Shown here: one piece after another, positions 21,706-30,349 of the stretch
Layout of the letters: each line of letters starts with the position of its first letter
Numbering within the stretch: the first letter of the stretch is position 1
Position numbers and translations under genes: made by a program
Assembly (NCBI RefSeq): GCF_024346875.1
Contig: NZ_AP024871.1
Location: forward strand, 1,550,001-1,614,000
Length of the DNA stretch: 64,000 nt
Reading direction: 5' to 3'
Origin: Vibrio gallicus
Lineage (GTDB): Bacteria > Pseudomonadota > Gammaproteobacteria > Enterobacterales > Vibrionaceae
The notes under the pieces: generated by a model
Database searches by the model: none
What the model was told of the DNA's origin: nothing
Seen by the model: the letters and a program-made list of their open reading frames with translations, nothing else

Positions 21706-22206
21706 ATGTTAGGTACAGCACAAATTAGGGTATTTAGCGCAACCATATTTATGGTATTACTAGGCTTTGAGACTTCAGCGACTACCTCAAACTTAACCTA
21801 TTACGACTTTTGATTGCGAGCCCACACCAGAACACCATCCAATATCTATCAACTCTTTTCCTACACAAATCCTTAAAAAATCTGATTGAAGAGCTAATAG
21901 TGACGGCTGTAAATGGACCAAGAAATATCGCACTTCATCAAGAAAGTGTCTTTGAATTATTGGAAGGAATAGATAGAGACGCCAAGCAAAACATATATGA
22001 AGTGCAGGTTTCATGAATGAAACCATGGCGGAAAGTACGGTGATTTGCATAAACAGCCATCTGTAGCAAGCCATGCCACATACAGCTGGTAAGTTTCATA
22101 TTGAGAACAGGACAGGCATAGTCTAATCAATAAATAAACGAATGCCTGACCTTAAATAGCTTTGATAACGCCCCACAAGCCCACATGGGCACGCCCAACA
22201 ACAGTG
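21706..22206 (+). pseudogene. Decayed, diverged second copy of chaN
   Basis: About 500 bp align in pieces with the 924-bp chaN in the same orientation. An ATG at 21706 begins a signal-peptide-like stretch (GTAQIRVFSATIFMVLLG) ending NLTYYDF-stop, equivalent to VTYFEYQL in ChaN. The frame resumes with PHQNTIQYL, NGPRNI and FELLEGIDR, equivalent to PAQNTLNQYL, NAPREI and LPPIDR. Then bases from 22017 match chaN DNA closely (gaaaccatggcggaaagta; aagtttcatattga). Large internal deletions and stops make it non-functional. Divergence suggests it came from a different lineage than the intact copy. Confidence 0.8.
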
Positions 22207-22244
22207 TGATTAATTATCTGGTTGTAGTCTATCGGGTAGGTTTA
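22191..22244. repeat. Right copy of 54-bp direct repeat
   Basis: This segment is identical to 19184-19237 except for one base (CGGG versus CCGG). Here the repeat joins the decayed chaN 3' end to the intact ycgN 3' end, the mirror arrangement of the left copy. Confidence 0.93.
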
Positions 22245-22662
22245 AAATGTGGTCTTCCCAGTTTACAACCTCTATCTCATAAACAACCTTATTACGTACA
22301 CTTTCACCAGCGGCGTGCATCGCAGATTTAGAGCCTGTGATAAGAGGGTGCCATTGTGGGAGCTCTTTCCCTTCTGCCAGCAAGCGATAGGCACATGTTT
22401 CTGGTAACCAGTTGAATTCATGTATTTTATCACGAGTTAACTTTAAGCACTCTTCACCAGATTCAAAGCGGTTGGCATAGTCCTTACAGCTGCACGTTTT
22501 ATTATTAAGTAAACTACAGGCAACGTTGGTGTAATAGACTTCATCGGTATCTTCATCCATCAGCTTGTGCAAACAACACTTACCACACCCATCACATAGA
22601 GCTTCCCATTCTTGTTCACTCATTTGCTCAAGGGATTTTGTTTGCCAATATGCTGAAGACAT
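22210..22662 (-). CDS. ycgN: YcgN-like UPF0260 cysteine-cluster protein
   Basis: This 150-residue cytoplasmic protein is of unknown function in the UPF0260/YkgJ cysteine-cluster superfamily. The N-terminal C23-x2-C26-x2-C29-C30 cluster (CDGCGKCC) and later cysteines ([10 protein letters not shown]90) suggest a metal or Fe-S site. [11 protein letters not shown] and [10 protein letters not shown] match YcgN. It is divergent from a second cysteine-cluster gene at 22817. Its last 12 codons are duplicated at 19204-19237. Confidence 0.92.
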   Translation of the reverse strand: MSSAYWQTKSLEQMSEQEWEALCDGCGKCCLHKLMDEDTDEVYYTNVACSLLNNKTCSCKDYANRFESGEECLKLTRDKIHEFNWLPETCAYRLLAEGKELPQWHPLITGSKSAMHAAGESVRNKVVYEIEVVNWEDHILNLPDRLQPDN

Positions 22663-22816
22663 AGATATACCTAAAAAATACGTTATGGGCGCGTTTTATA
22701 CCTCCTTATCGCTTAAAACGCAAGCAAGCATGGTTTGCAATAAAAGCGCAAAAATTGCTTTATTTTGTGCCCTATTTATTGATAATTCCCCCTCACTTAC
22801 AAATCAGGCCCCAAAT

Positions 22817-23068
22817 ATGGAATGTCGACTCTATTGTGGTGCATGCTGTATTGCGCCGAGTATTTCTAGCTCTTTTCCTTTGCACCCTCATGGTAAAAAA
22901 GCAGGTGAACGATGCAAGCAACTGACTGATAACAATCTATGCAAGTTATTTGGGCATAAAGATCGCCCGGATGTGTGTCATGACTTTAAGGCTGAGCAAT
23001 GGGTCTGTGGCGACAATTCGACACAAGCTATTAAGATCCTAACCGACCTCGAAACTCTAACCATTTAA
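22817..23068 (+). CDS. YeiW-like UPF0153 cysteine-cluster protein
   Basis: This 83-residue protein starts at an internal ATG that gives [17 protein letters not shown], the expected N-terminus of the UPF0153 family. The upstream extension of the frame to 22565 overlaps ycgN antisense and is not coding. The CxxxCxxCC cluster plus C-x-L and VCHDF cysteines suggest bound metal. The function is unknown. It lies 154 bp from ycgN, divergently, so the two cysteine-cluster genes may be regulated together. Confidence 0.87.
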   Translation: MECRLYCGACCIAPSISSSFPLHPHGKKAGERCKQLTDNNLCKLFGHKDRPDVCHDFKAEQWVCGDNSTQAIKILTDLETLTI

Positions 23069-23159
23069 AGAACTTAGTTGTTATTTATTGCCTGTTTATT
23101 CAAAAGCCGCTATTTTTAAGGCGAATAATTTGAACTGTATTGCAAAAACAGGATGTTAC

Positions 23160-23843
23160 ATGAATAAATATTTAGCAGAAATGATTGGTACGTTTTGGTT
23201 GGTGTTCGCCGGGTGTGGTAGTGCTGTGCTTGCTGCCGGGATTCCTGACCTAGGGATCGGGTTTGTTGGTGTCTCTCTCGCGTTTGGTTTAACCGTTGTT
23301 ACCATGGCTTATGCTATTGGCCATATCTCAGGCTGTCACCTTAACCCAGCGGTTACGATTGGATTATGGGCCGGCGGCCGCCATGAAACCAAAGATGTTA
23401 TTCCATATATCATTGCGCAAGTCATTGGTGGCATCATCGCTGGTGGTGTGTTGTATGTTATTGCTACCGGAAAATCTGGTGCTGATATCGGTGGATTCGC
23501 GACCAATGGCTACGGCCAACACTCTCCTGATGGTTATAACATGACCTCAGCACTGGTCATTGAAATCGTCCTAACTGCCGTATTCTTATTTGTCATTATG
23601 GGTGCTACGGATAAGCGTGCTCCAGCTGGGTTCGCACCGTTGGCAATTGGTCTGTGCCTAACCTTAATTCACCTAATTAGTATCCCTGTCACCAACACCT
23701 CAGTTAACCCAGCACGAAGCACCGGTGTTGCGTTATATGTAGGCGACTATGCATTAAGCCAGTTGTGGCTGTTCTGGGTCGCGCCGATCATTGGCGGCAT
23801 TTTAGGCGCCATCATCTATAAAGCGGTTGCTGGTAAAGAGTAA
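23160..23843 (+). CDS. aqpZ: Aquaporin Z
   Basis: AqpZ is an inner-membrane water channel. The 227-residue protein starts [14 protein letters not shown] at the ATG at 23160; an upstream in-frame start at 23088 adds a non-homologous leader. It has six transmembrane helices and the two NPA boxes, HLNPAVTIG (62-64) and SVNPARSTG (183-185). A phenylalanine in FGLTV and the histidine/arginine filter positions fit a water-selective channel rather than a glycerol facilitator. A bidirectional terminator separates it from recR. Confidence 0.95.
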   Translation: MNKYLAEMIGTFWLVFAGCGSAVLAAGIPDLGIGFVGVSLAFGLTVVTMAYAIGHISGCHLNPAVTIGLWAGGRHETKDVIPYIIAQVIGGIIAGGVLYVIATGKSGADIGGFATNGYGQHSPDGYNMTSALVIEIVLTAVFLFVIMGATDKRAPAGFAPLAIGLCLTLIHLISIPVTNTSVNPARSTGVALYVGDYALSQLWLFWVAPIIGGILGAIIYKAVAGKE

Positions 23844-23874
23844 TTACTCCCATTGTTAGCATTGCTACTTAAAT

Positions 23875-23900
23875 AAAAAAGCCGCTTACGCGGCTTTTTT
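23875..23900. terminator. Bidirectional terminator between aqpZ and recR
   Basis: The stem AAAAAAGCCGC / GCGGCTTTTTT with loop TTAC has T-runs on both strands, serving the convergent aqpZ and recR genes. The right end touches the recR stop codon. Confidence 0.92.
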
Positions 23901-24499
23901 TATAGCTTGTGTCGTCCCATCAGAGAGTGCGACAAGGTTGTCCCATCAACGAGGTCTAATTCCCCACCTACTGGAACACCATGGGCGATACGGGAAGCAT
24001 TCACCTCACTTAACTGGCACAACTCAGCGATATATTGAGCTGTCGCTTCTCCCTCAACTGTTGGGTTAGTCGCGAGAATAACCTCATTCACGCCGCCTTG
24101 TTGCAAGCGAAAATCTAAGGTATCCAAACCAATATCACTTGGCCCAATCCCATCAAGAGGTGATAGATGCCCCATCAAGACGAAATATAAGCCCGAGTAC
24201 TGTCCGGTTGCTTCAACTGCTGCAATATCTGCCGGGCTTTCAACCACACAGATTTGGCCACTTTGCTGGCGTTTAGGGTTACTGCATATATGACAGATAT
24301 CGTGCTCAGTGAAAGTACGACATTCACTGCAGTGTCCGACCTCAGTCATAGCTTGACTAAGGGCTTCTGCCAATTTGATTCCACCGCTTCGGTTCCGTTG
24401 CAATAAATGAAAGGCCATACGTTGCGCCGACTTGGGACCCACCCCAGGTAGACAACGTAAGGCCTCCATCAATTGCTCCAGCATATTACTGGTGCGCAT
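23900..24499 (-). CDS. recR: Recombination mediator RecR
   Basis: RecR acts with RecF and RecO to load RecA on gapped DNA. The 199-residue protein has the N-terminal helix-hairpin-helix ([17 protein letters not shown]), a four-cysteine zinc site (C57, C60, C69, C72) and a Toprim domain ([18 protein letters not shown]). Length equals E. coli RecR (201). It belongs to the conserved dnaX-ebfC-recR operon, 13 bp after ebfC. Confidence 0.97.
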   Translation of the reverse strand: MRTSNMLEQLMEALRCLPGVGPKSAQRMAFHLLQRNRSGGIKLAEALSQAMTEVGHCSECRTFTEHDICHICSNPKRQQSGQICVVESPADIAAVEATGQYSGLYFVLMGHLSPLDGIGPSDIGLDTLDFRLQQGGVNEVILATNPTVEGEATAQYIAELCQLSEVNASRIAHGVPVGGELDLVDGTTLSHSLMGRHKL

Positions 24500-24512
24500 T
24501 TATAAGCTCAGA

Positions 24513-24842
24513 TTAAAATGGCATCTTCATGCCCGGTGGAAGTTGCATTCCACCAGTTACTGAAGCCATTTTCTCTTTTTGAGTTTCTTCAACACGACGT
24601 GCTGCATCGTTAAATGCCGCTGCAATTAAGTCTTCTAGCATTTCTTTGTCGTCTTCCATCAAGCTTTCATCGATGTCAACGCGACGCACATTATGGCTAC
24701 CAGTAATAGTAATCTTTACTAGACCAGCACCTGACTCGCCAGTCACTTCCATCTGTGCGATCTCTTCTTGAAGCTTCGCCATACGATCTTGCATTTGTTG
24801 GGCTTGCTTCATTAGGTTGCCCATACCGCCTTTTCCAAACAT
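24513..24842 (-). CDS. ebfC: Nucleoid-associated protein EbfC/YbaB
   Basis: This 109-residue YbaB/EbfC-family DNA-binding protein forms a tweezer-like dimer. It shows the [18 protein letters not shown] start, the central [16 protein letters not shown] and the C-terminal [12 protein letters not shown]. It lies between dnaX and recR as in nearly all gammaproteobacteria and is presumably translated from the dnaX transcript. Confidence 0.96.
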   Translation of the reverse strand: MFGKGGMGNLMKQAQQMQDRMAKLQEEIAQMEVTGESGAGLVKITITGSHNVRRVDIDESLMEDDKEMLEDLIAAAFNDAARRVEETQKEKMASVTGGMQLPPGMKMPF

Positions 24843-24915
24843 GGTGTTCTCTCTTTGATATCGGTAGTGTTGGTTATTGATTATTTAATGGGGTTAACTC
24901 CCTCAATAATCAAGC

Positions 24916-26982
24916 CTAAATTGGACGAACGCTATCATTATCTAGCTCAGCGGCAAAGCGAGTTTGCATGAACTTTATATGTTCGTCATTTTGTAAACTT
25001 TCAAACGCCTGCGTCAGCTTTGATTGATAAAATGTATCACGCAGTTCTAATGGCGTGGTACCTTCATCACTAATTAGCACTTCAACTGGCTTAAAGTTAC
25101 CTTTCACTTCTGCTATAGCATTGGCCAAATCTTGACGCGATCTTTCGCTATCTAGATGCTTTTGACCGGCTCGAAGATGAAGGGTTAATGCCTGCTCACT
25201 CTCGACTAAGTGGGAGTTTAATGCCAATTGTTGTACCAGTTTCGCTGAGTTAGTCTGATTAATCAGTGCGCTCCATGCATCGGCTTGTATCGCCTCGGAT
25301 TGCAGCTTTTCAATCATCTCTGGCGTTTTTTCATGCATCAATGCCTGCCTTAACATCGCTGGTGTAATGCTTGGGGTTGTCACTTGTTCGACTTTAACCT
25401 GTGACGGTTGCCATTGATACTCTTTAGCCGTGGTCGTTTCAGGTGCCGAAGACAACACAGACTCAGAGTATTCCGTTGGCGGATGCTTTTGCGTCACACG
25501 CTCAAGTACACTCTGTTTTTTAGTCTGTGCTGTTGGGGCCTTTTTTATTGAAACGCCCTCTTGCTCACTTTGATTCGCCGCAGTACCTTGCTGACGACGA
25601 GAGCGCAATTGGTGTCGAATCCCACCAAGGCGGCTCGGTTGTACTGGCTCAGGGGCCGATATAGGCTCCGATGGCGCTTGTGGTGCTGTTGGCGTAGGTT
25701 CAGTCGCTGGATGAGAAAGCTCAGGAGCCACTTTCGGGGCACTTGGCGTAGTGACTGGTTTTGTAGCTACTGCCTTTTTGGCTTGCTCAACGGGTGATTG
25801 TCGTTCCGGCATCGCATGGGTATCAACCACAGGGATTGACGCCGCTATCGCGTTAGTCACCTGCGGAGCGTCCACACGAATAACATTTGCTGTAGCTTGG
25901 GGTGCTGGAGCAAATGCCAACATGCGCAATAAAGTCATTTCAACGCCAGCGCGCTCGGTTGGTGACAACGACAGTTCTTTACGCCCCTTTAAGGCAATCT
26001 GATAATACAGCTGCACCTCTTGTGGAGACAAAGTAGAAGCCAACAGCTGAACTCTAGCGATGTCATGTGCATCATCTAAAGTTGCCGGTAAAGCCTGATA
26101 CATTGCAATCCGATGTAGCTGCATTGCAAGTTCTTGAAGCAGTCCATCCCAACTTACGCCATTACTTGCCAACTGAGTCAATGCGGTCAAAGTCGATTGA
26201 GCTTGCTTGTGAGCAATCGCTTCAAGTAGATGAAGTGCTTGTTCACCGTCGAGAGTACCCAACATGCGAGCCACGCCGTCACTTTCAACGTTACCATTCC
26301 CTAAGGCTATCGCTTGGTCAGTTAAGCTTAGAGCATCTCGCATACTGCCATCAGCTGCGTGAGAAATCAGCCCTAACGCACGCTCTTCAAAACTAAGTTG
26401 TTCTTGAGTCAATACGTGTGACAACTGCTGATGAATATCATCAACGCTAATCGGTTTTAGATGAAATTGCAGGCAGCGAGACAAGATTGTAACGGGAAGC
26501 TTTTGCGGATCAGTCGTCGCTAGCAGGAATTTAACGTATTCCGGCGGCTCTTCTAGGGTTTTTAATAGCGCATTAAAACTGTGCTTTGACAGCATATGCA
26601 CTTCATCAATTAGATAAACCTTAAAGCGTCCGCGTGCGGGCTTATATTGAACGTTATCTAATAGCTCACGAGTATCTTCAACCTTAGTCCGAGACGCCGC
26701 ATCAATTTCTAACAGATCAACAAAGCGACCTTGGTCTATCTCAATACAGCTCTGGCATTTTCCGCACGGTGCCGAGGTAATACCCGTTTCGCAATTCAAT
26801 CCCTTGGCAAACAAGCGACCGATACTGGTTTTCCCTACCCCACGCGTGCCACTAAATAAGTACGCATGGTGGAGACGATTTTGATCGAGGGCATTCTCAA
26901 GTGCCGTTAACACATGGGCTTGTCCAACCACCTCATTGAAACGCTTGGGACGCCACTTCCTTGCTAAAGCTAAATAACTCAT
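24916..26982 (-). CDS. dnaX: DNA polymerase III subunits tau and gamma
   Basis: DnaX forms the clamp-loader motor of the replicative polymerase. I start at the ATG at 26980-26982 (688 residues for tau); the TTG just before it is unlikely. The AAA+ P-loop is GTRGVGKTS (45-53), the zinc cysteines are C64, C73, C76 and C79, and the sensor DPQKLPVTILSRC follows. After residue 370 comes a proline-rich linker, then the tau-specific C-terminal domains that bind DnaB and alpha. A slippery A-AAA-AAG sits at codons 480-481, so a gamma form of about 487 residues is predicted (see separate feature). Confidence 0.97.
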   Translation of the reverse strand: MSYLALARKWRPKRFNEVVGQAHVLTALENALDQNRLHHAYLFSGTRGVGKTSIGRLFAKGLNCETGITSAPCGKCQSCIEIDQGRFVDLLEIDAASRTKVEDTRELLDNVQYKPARGRFKVYLIDEVHMLSKHSFNALLKTLEEPPEYVKFLLATTDPQKLPVTILSRCLQFHLKPISVDDIHQQLSHVLTQEQLSFEERALGLISHAADGSMRDALSLTDQAIALGNGNVESDGVARMLGTLDGEQALHLLEAIAHKQAQSTLTALTQLASNGVSWDGLLQELAMQLHRIAMYQALPATLDDAHDIARVQLLASTLSPQEVQLYYQIALKGRKELSLSPTERAGVEMTLLRMLAFAPAPQATANVIRVDAPQVTNAIAASIPVVDTHAMPERQSPVEQAKKAVATKPVTTPSAPKVAPELSHPATEPTPTAPQAPSEPISAPEPVQPSRLGGIRHQLRSRRQQGTAANQSEQEGVSIKKAPTAQTKKQSVLERVTQKHPPTEYSESVLSSAPETTTAKEYQWQPSQVKVEQVTTPSITPAMLRQALMHEKTPEMIEKLQSEAIQADAWSALINQTNSAKLVQQLALNSHLVESEQALTLHLRAGQKHLDSERSRQDLANAIAEVKGNFKPVEVLISDEGTTPLELRDTFYQSKLTQAFESLQNDEHIKFMQTRFAAELDNDSVRPI
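25520..25562 (-). promoter_or_regulatory. Programmed -1 frameshift signal in dnaX (gamma subunit)
   Basis: On the minus strand the heptamer A AAA AAG (complement of 25540-25546) lies in frame as ATA AAA AAG, identical to the E. coli dnaX slippery site. A Shine-Dalgarno-like AGAGGG lies nine bases upstream, as in E. coli. After a -1 slip the ribosome would read six codons and stop at TAA (25520-25522). I could not identify the downstream stimulatory hairpin with confidence; only a weak GCGT/ACGC stem is seen. Confidence 0.8.
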
Positions 26983-27005
26983 CAACTAACCTGTATAACT
27001 AGAAC

Positions 27006-27551
27006 CTAGTGACCGTCAAAATCACACAAGCTAAACACTTCAATGCCTAACCCTTCAATGCGCTTATCACCACCGATCTCAGGTAGATTAATTACAAATG
27101 CAGCATGCTCAACCACACCACCAAGCTTACGAATAAGCTTTGCTGTTGCCTCAATAGTACCGCCAGTTGCGAGTAAGTCGTCAACCATCAAAACCTTATC
27201 ACCTTCGACAATCGCATCAGTATGAATCTCTAATGTGTCTGTGCCGTATTCCAGTTCATAAGGTTGCGCGATAGTCGCGCGCGGCAATTTACCTGGTTTA
27301 CGTACCGGTATAAAACCTACACCCAACTCTAGTGCTAAAGGTGCACCAAACAAGAAGCCACGAGCTTCTGTGCCGACGATTTTAGTAAAGCCCATACCTT
27401 GATACTTCTCAACGAGAAGCTCAATAGTGGCTTTATAGGCCGCTGCATCTTCCATTAGACTGGTCACGTCTCGGAATAAAATGCCCGGCTTTGGATAATC
27501 TTGAATTGATTTAATACTTGCTTTGATCAGCGCTAGTTTTTCGCTATGCAT
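27006..27551 (-). CDS. apt: Adenine phosphoribosyltransferase
   Basis: Apt salvages adenine to AMP with PRPP. The 181-residue protein has the PRPP-binding loop [10 protein letters not shown] (residues 123-132) and the substrate region [13 protein letters not shown]. Length is close to E. coli Apt (183). It lies 23 bp upstream of dnaX on the same strand, the conserved apt-dnaX arrangement, suggesting shared transcription. Confidence 0.97.
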   Translation of the reverse strand: MHSEKLALIKASIKSIQDYPKPGILFRDVTSLMEDAAAYKATIELLVEKYQGMGFTKIVGTEARGFLFGAPLALELGVGFIPVRKPGKLPRATIAQPYELEYGTDTLEIHTDAIVEGDKVLMVDDLLATGGTIEATAKLIRKLGGVVEHAAFVINLPEIGGDKRIEGLGIEVFSLCDFDGH

Positions 27552-27640
27552 AATGATTTCTTATCTGGGTAAACACTGCCAATGAACGTTGAGCGACATA
27601 ATAACATTATGAGAAAAAGTTTGCGGTACAAAGTTTGGCA

Positions 27641-28003
27641 TCACGAACAATTACTCGGCACTCGAACAAACCACACCATTAAGATCACAAAGATAATCCC
27701 TAATAAGGCTTTTACCCACGCAATTGGAGCCAGTGCAATTGATATTCCAAAGCTTGCAACAATAAAAATGTAAGCCTTGTTCTTAACTCGTTTGTCTATG
27801 CTGCGTGAGGTTTGCCAATCTGAAATGATAGGTCCCATAACCTTATGAGCTAGCAGACGTTGATGCAGGCGTTCGGAGCCACGCATAAAGCAGGCACTGG
27901 CCAGTAGAATAAAAGGAGTAGTAGGAAGTAATGGCAACACAATACCAAGGATACCTAAGCCTAAGCTTATGCAACCGGCAGTCACCCATAGTGCTTTAAT
28001 CAA
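27641..28003 (-). CDS. YbaN-like DUF454 inner-membrane protein
   Basis: This 120-residue hydrophobic protein of the DUF454 family has three or four membrane segments. Hallmarks are GILGIVLPLLPTTPFILLASACF near the N-terminus and HKVMGPIISDWQTSRSI in the middle. The function is unknown. It precedes apt on the same strand, as ybaN does in E. coli, with a 90-bp gap. Confidence 0.9.
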   Translation of the reverse strand: MIKALWVTAGCISLGLGILGIVLPLLPTTPFILLASACFMRGSERLHQRLLAHKVMGPIISDWQTSRSIDKRVKNKAYIFIVASFGISIALAPIAWVKALLGIIFVILMVWFVRVPSNCS

Positions 28004-28095
28004 AGTTGATACCCTTTAGCCTGTATATGCACTGCAATCTAGCGAAGCGATACCATCAGGTAAAGGGTACAAGGGTTAGGGTTAGAGCAAGCGCA

Positions 28096-29193
28096 CTAAA
28101 TCTGTCTGTTTTGAATAATAAGCTGGCAAGTACTGGAGTCTAAACCGGTCAGTTTTAAGCTGTTGCTATGCTCACGACTCATATTACAGACTGTGGTTTC
28201 TCTATCTTGGTTAACACCAAGACACTTAGGCGTATTAACAGTGGTTGTGTTAGTGCCATTGTGCCAATGTGCCGATACCCCCGCCGAATGCAGTTCAATA
28301 CTTTGAGATGGGAAATCGACTAAACCGACCGCAGCGTTAAGTGGAGCGGCACACTCAGCAACGTTAATCGCCTTTGACAGGTTTATGAGTAACTCTTCTA
28401 GATGAAAAAGCTGCCCATCGTGGTTTCGAATATAATCATCAAATAGAGCTCGTACTAGCAGCGTTGACGAAACGGCTAGATCTTGGGCAACATTTGAATC
28501 CACGATATAAAACAAAAACTGACCATTGATATTCCATGCATAATCAAACACCAGCGGTACCCGTTCTGGATTCTGTAGAACCCTAAAATTTAACGTCCAA
28601 TCTCCTTGCTGAGTGCGAGGCTCAGGTAAAAGAGCCTGTAGCAACTCCCTAGATACATCTGGATGCTGATGTAGATAATCAAGATGCCAATGTAGCTCTT
28701 GATCTTCAGGAAGCTCACCCTGCTCATTTAGGCGAAACCATTGACTTGAAAAGTCACGGCTCATTAACATAGAATCCTGCGACTCTTTTAGCGTACTAGA
28801 AACCGTATCAAGCAGGTGTACTGGGTCAGCAATAGGTTTGGTCACAAAATCCTTAATTCCAAATTTTAACGCTTTCGCCACCACTGACATTTTACCTGTG
28901 CCAGATACAACAATCATGGGTAGCGATGGATATTGATGGCTGACCTCTTCAACAAATTCAATACCATTTAGTAATGGCATCTCTATATCGCAGATGACAA
29001 GATCGGGAACGGCGGTAGTCAAGCTTTGTAAACCGGTAAGGCCGTTATCACCTTCTGTTACTTGATATCCTTGGGACTCCAATAGCGAACGAACTAAAGC
29101 TCGAAAGACGGGATCATCATCCAACACCAAGACCTGCTTTGCATTTACTTGTTGCTTCATTGGTATTTCTGCCTCAGCGCTCATTTGTTGCAC
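28096..29193 (-). CDS. Response regulator with RssB-like C-terminal domain
   Basis: This 365-residue protein has an N-terminal receiver domain: LDDDPV acidic pocket, phosphoacceptor D69 in VICDIEMPLLNG, and KPIAD with the conserved lysine. It is followed by a degenerate PP2C/SpoIIE-like domain lacking obvious metal-binding aspartates, the layout of RssB, the sigma-S degradation adaptor. The start is a GTG (29191-29193) with AGGGG upstream. No histidine kinase is adjacent. The gene is divergent from aphB. The RssB likeness is by architecture; the true target is unknown. Confidence 0.78.
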   Translation of the reverse strand: MQQMSAEAEIPMKQQVNAKQVLVLDDDPVFRALVRSLLESQGYQVTEGDNGLTGLQSLTTAVPDLVICDIEMPLLNGIEFVEEVSHQYPSLPMIVVSGTGKMSVVAKALKFGIKDFVTKPIADPVHLLDTVSSTLKESQDSMLMSRDFSSQWFRLNEQGELPEDQELHWHLDYLHQHPDVSRELLQALLPEPRTQQGDWTLNFRVLQNPERVPLVFDYAWNINGQFLFYIVDSNVAQDLAVSSTLLVRALFDDYIRNHDGQLFHLEELLINLSKAINVAECAAPLNAAVGLVDFPSQSIELHSAGVSAHWHNGTNTTTVNTPKCLGVNQDRETTVCNMSREHSNSLKLTGLDSSTCQLIIQNRQI

Positions 29194-29379
29194 AATTTAC
29201 CCCTAAAATTTACATGTTCAGCTATAACATTAGATGTCAGACAATAGAATCTCAAAGATAATTCCTTTAAATTAGCGACAAATATGCAAAACTAATTGAT
29301 AATAAAAACATATTTATCCGATCCATATGGGATCAATTGATTAACCAAGTGAGCGTATTTCAAGATCATGAAAGATACT

Positions 29380-30255
29380 ATGAAACTCGATGACCTAAAC
29401 TTGTTCCGCCAAGTAGTAGAGCACGGAAGCTATACAGCGACCTCTAGAGCAACGCGTATTCCGGTTGCTACCATCACGCGTAGAATCCAAGCCTTAGAAG
29501 ATGCTATCGATCTAAGACTATTAAACCGACACGCTCGCAAGCTAACCTTGACCGAAGCTGGACAACGCTTCTATCAAGAATGCGGTCCCCTTCTAAAGCA
29601 AATTTCTTCTGCTGCAGTAGAACTTGGTGAAGAGTGTCGTGGTGCTGCGGGTCGCTTGCGTATATCAACACCAGCTAACCTCACAAAGCGTATGTTGATG
29701 CCGATGTTTGAAAAGTTCATGAAAACCTATCCAGATATCCACTTGGATCTTTCAATGACTAACCGCGCAGATGAATTGGACCCAACTGAGTGGGATATGA
29801 TATTCCGCGTTGGTCCACAGCGTGACTCAAACCTAATTGCACGCAAGCTAACTGAAGTGAAAGATATCTTGGTGGCAAGCCCAGAGTATCTTCAAAACTC
29901 ATCAGCATCACTGCAACACGCCGAAGACCTGGCTAACCATGCCCTATTGAAAGGCTTGCCTTTAACGCATTGGTCACTGGTTAACACTCATGGTGAAACC
30001 GTAGTCAATAAAGCTAAAGGACGCCTTGAGGCTTCTGATCTCAATGTGGTACGTCACGCATGTTCTGCAAGTTTGGGTATAGGTCTCGTTCCTGATGTTA
30101 TGGTGTCGCACCATGTTGCAGAAGGTAGCTTAGTGCGCATACTACCTGAATGGGCGTCTAACCCTCGTGATATCTTTGTGTTGTATAACCACAAAGACCA
30201 CATCCCAGAAAAAACTCGCCTACTTATCGACTTCATTCGTGATTACTTCGCTTAA
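29380..30255 (+). CDS. aphB: LysR-type regulator AphB
   Basis: AphB is the LysR-family activator that turns on tcpPH in V. cholerae and responds to pH and low oxygen. The 291-residue product (start MKLDDLNLFR; an ATG four codons earlier is also possible) has the winged HTH in YTATSRATRIPVATITRRIQ, the linker AGQRFYQECGPLL, and a ligand-binding domain with NLTKRMLMPMF and DPTEWDMIFRVGPQRDS. These match the AphB sequence as I recall it almost motif for motif. In non-cholerae vibrios it controls other targets. A terminator shared with purF follows. Confidence 0.87.
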   Translation: MKLDDLNLFRQVVEHGSYTATSRATRIPVATITRRIQALEDAIDLRLLNRHARKLTLTEAGQRFYQECGPLLKQISSAAVELGEECRGAAGRLRISTPANLTKRMLMPMFEKFMKTYPDIHLDLSMTNRADELDPTEWDMIFRVGPQRDSNLIARKLTEVKDILVASPEYLQNSSASLQHAEDLANHALLKGLPLTHWSLVNTHGETVVNKAKGRLEASDLNVVRHACSASLGIGLVPDVMVSHHVAEGSLVRILPEWASNPRDIFVLYNHKDHIPEKTRLLIDFIRDYFA

Positions 30256-30276
30256 TTAAAACGCGATTTCAGGCAT

Positions 30277-30307
30277 AAAAAAACCCAGCTATAAGCTGGG
30301 TTTTTTA
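30277..30307. terminator. Bidirectional terminator between aphB and purF
   Basis: The stem AAACCCAGC / GCTGGGTTT has A- and T-runs on both sides, giving a terminator for each of the convergent genes. Confidence 0.92.
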
Positions 30308-30349
30308 TCTAACCACTATTTTACCTAACAACTAGGAACAGGCTTCTAC

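Noticed and set aside
22565..22816. Upstream extension of the YeiW-like frame
   Set aside because: The extension overlaps ycgN on the other strand and has no homology; [11 protein letters not shown] is the conserved N-terminus.
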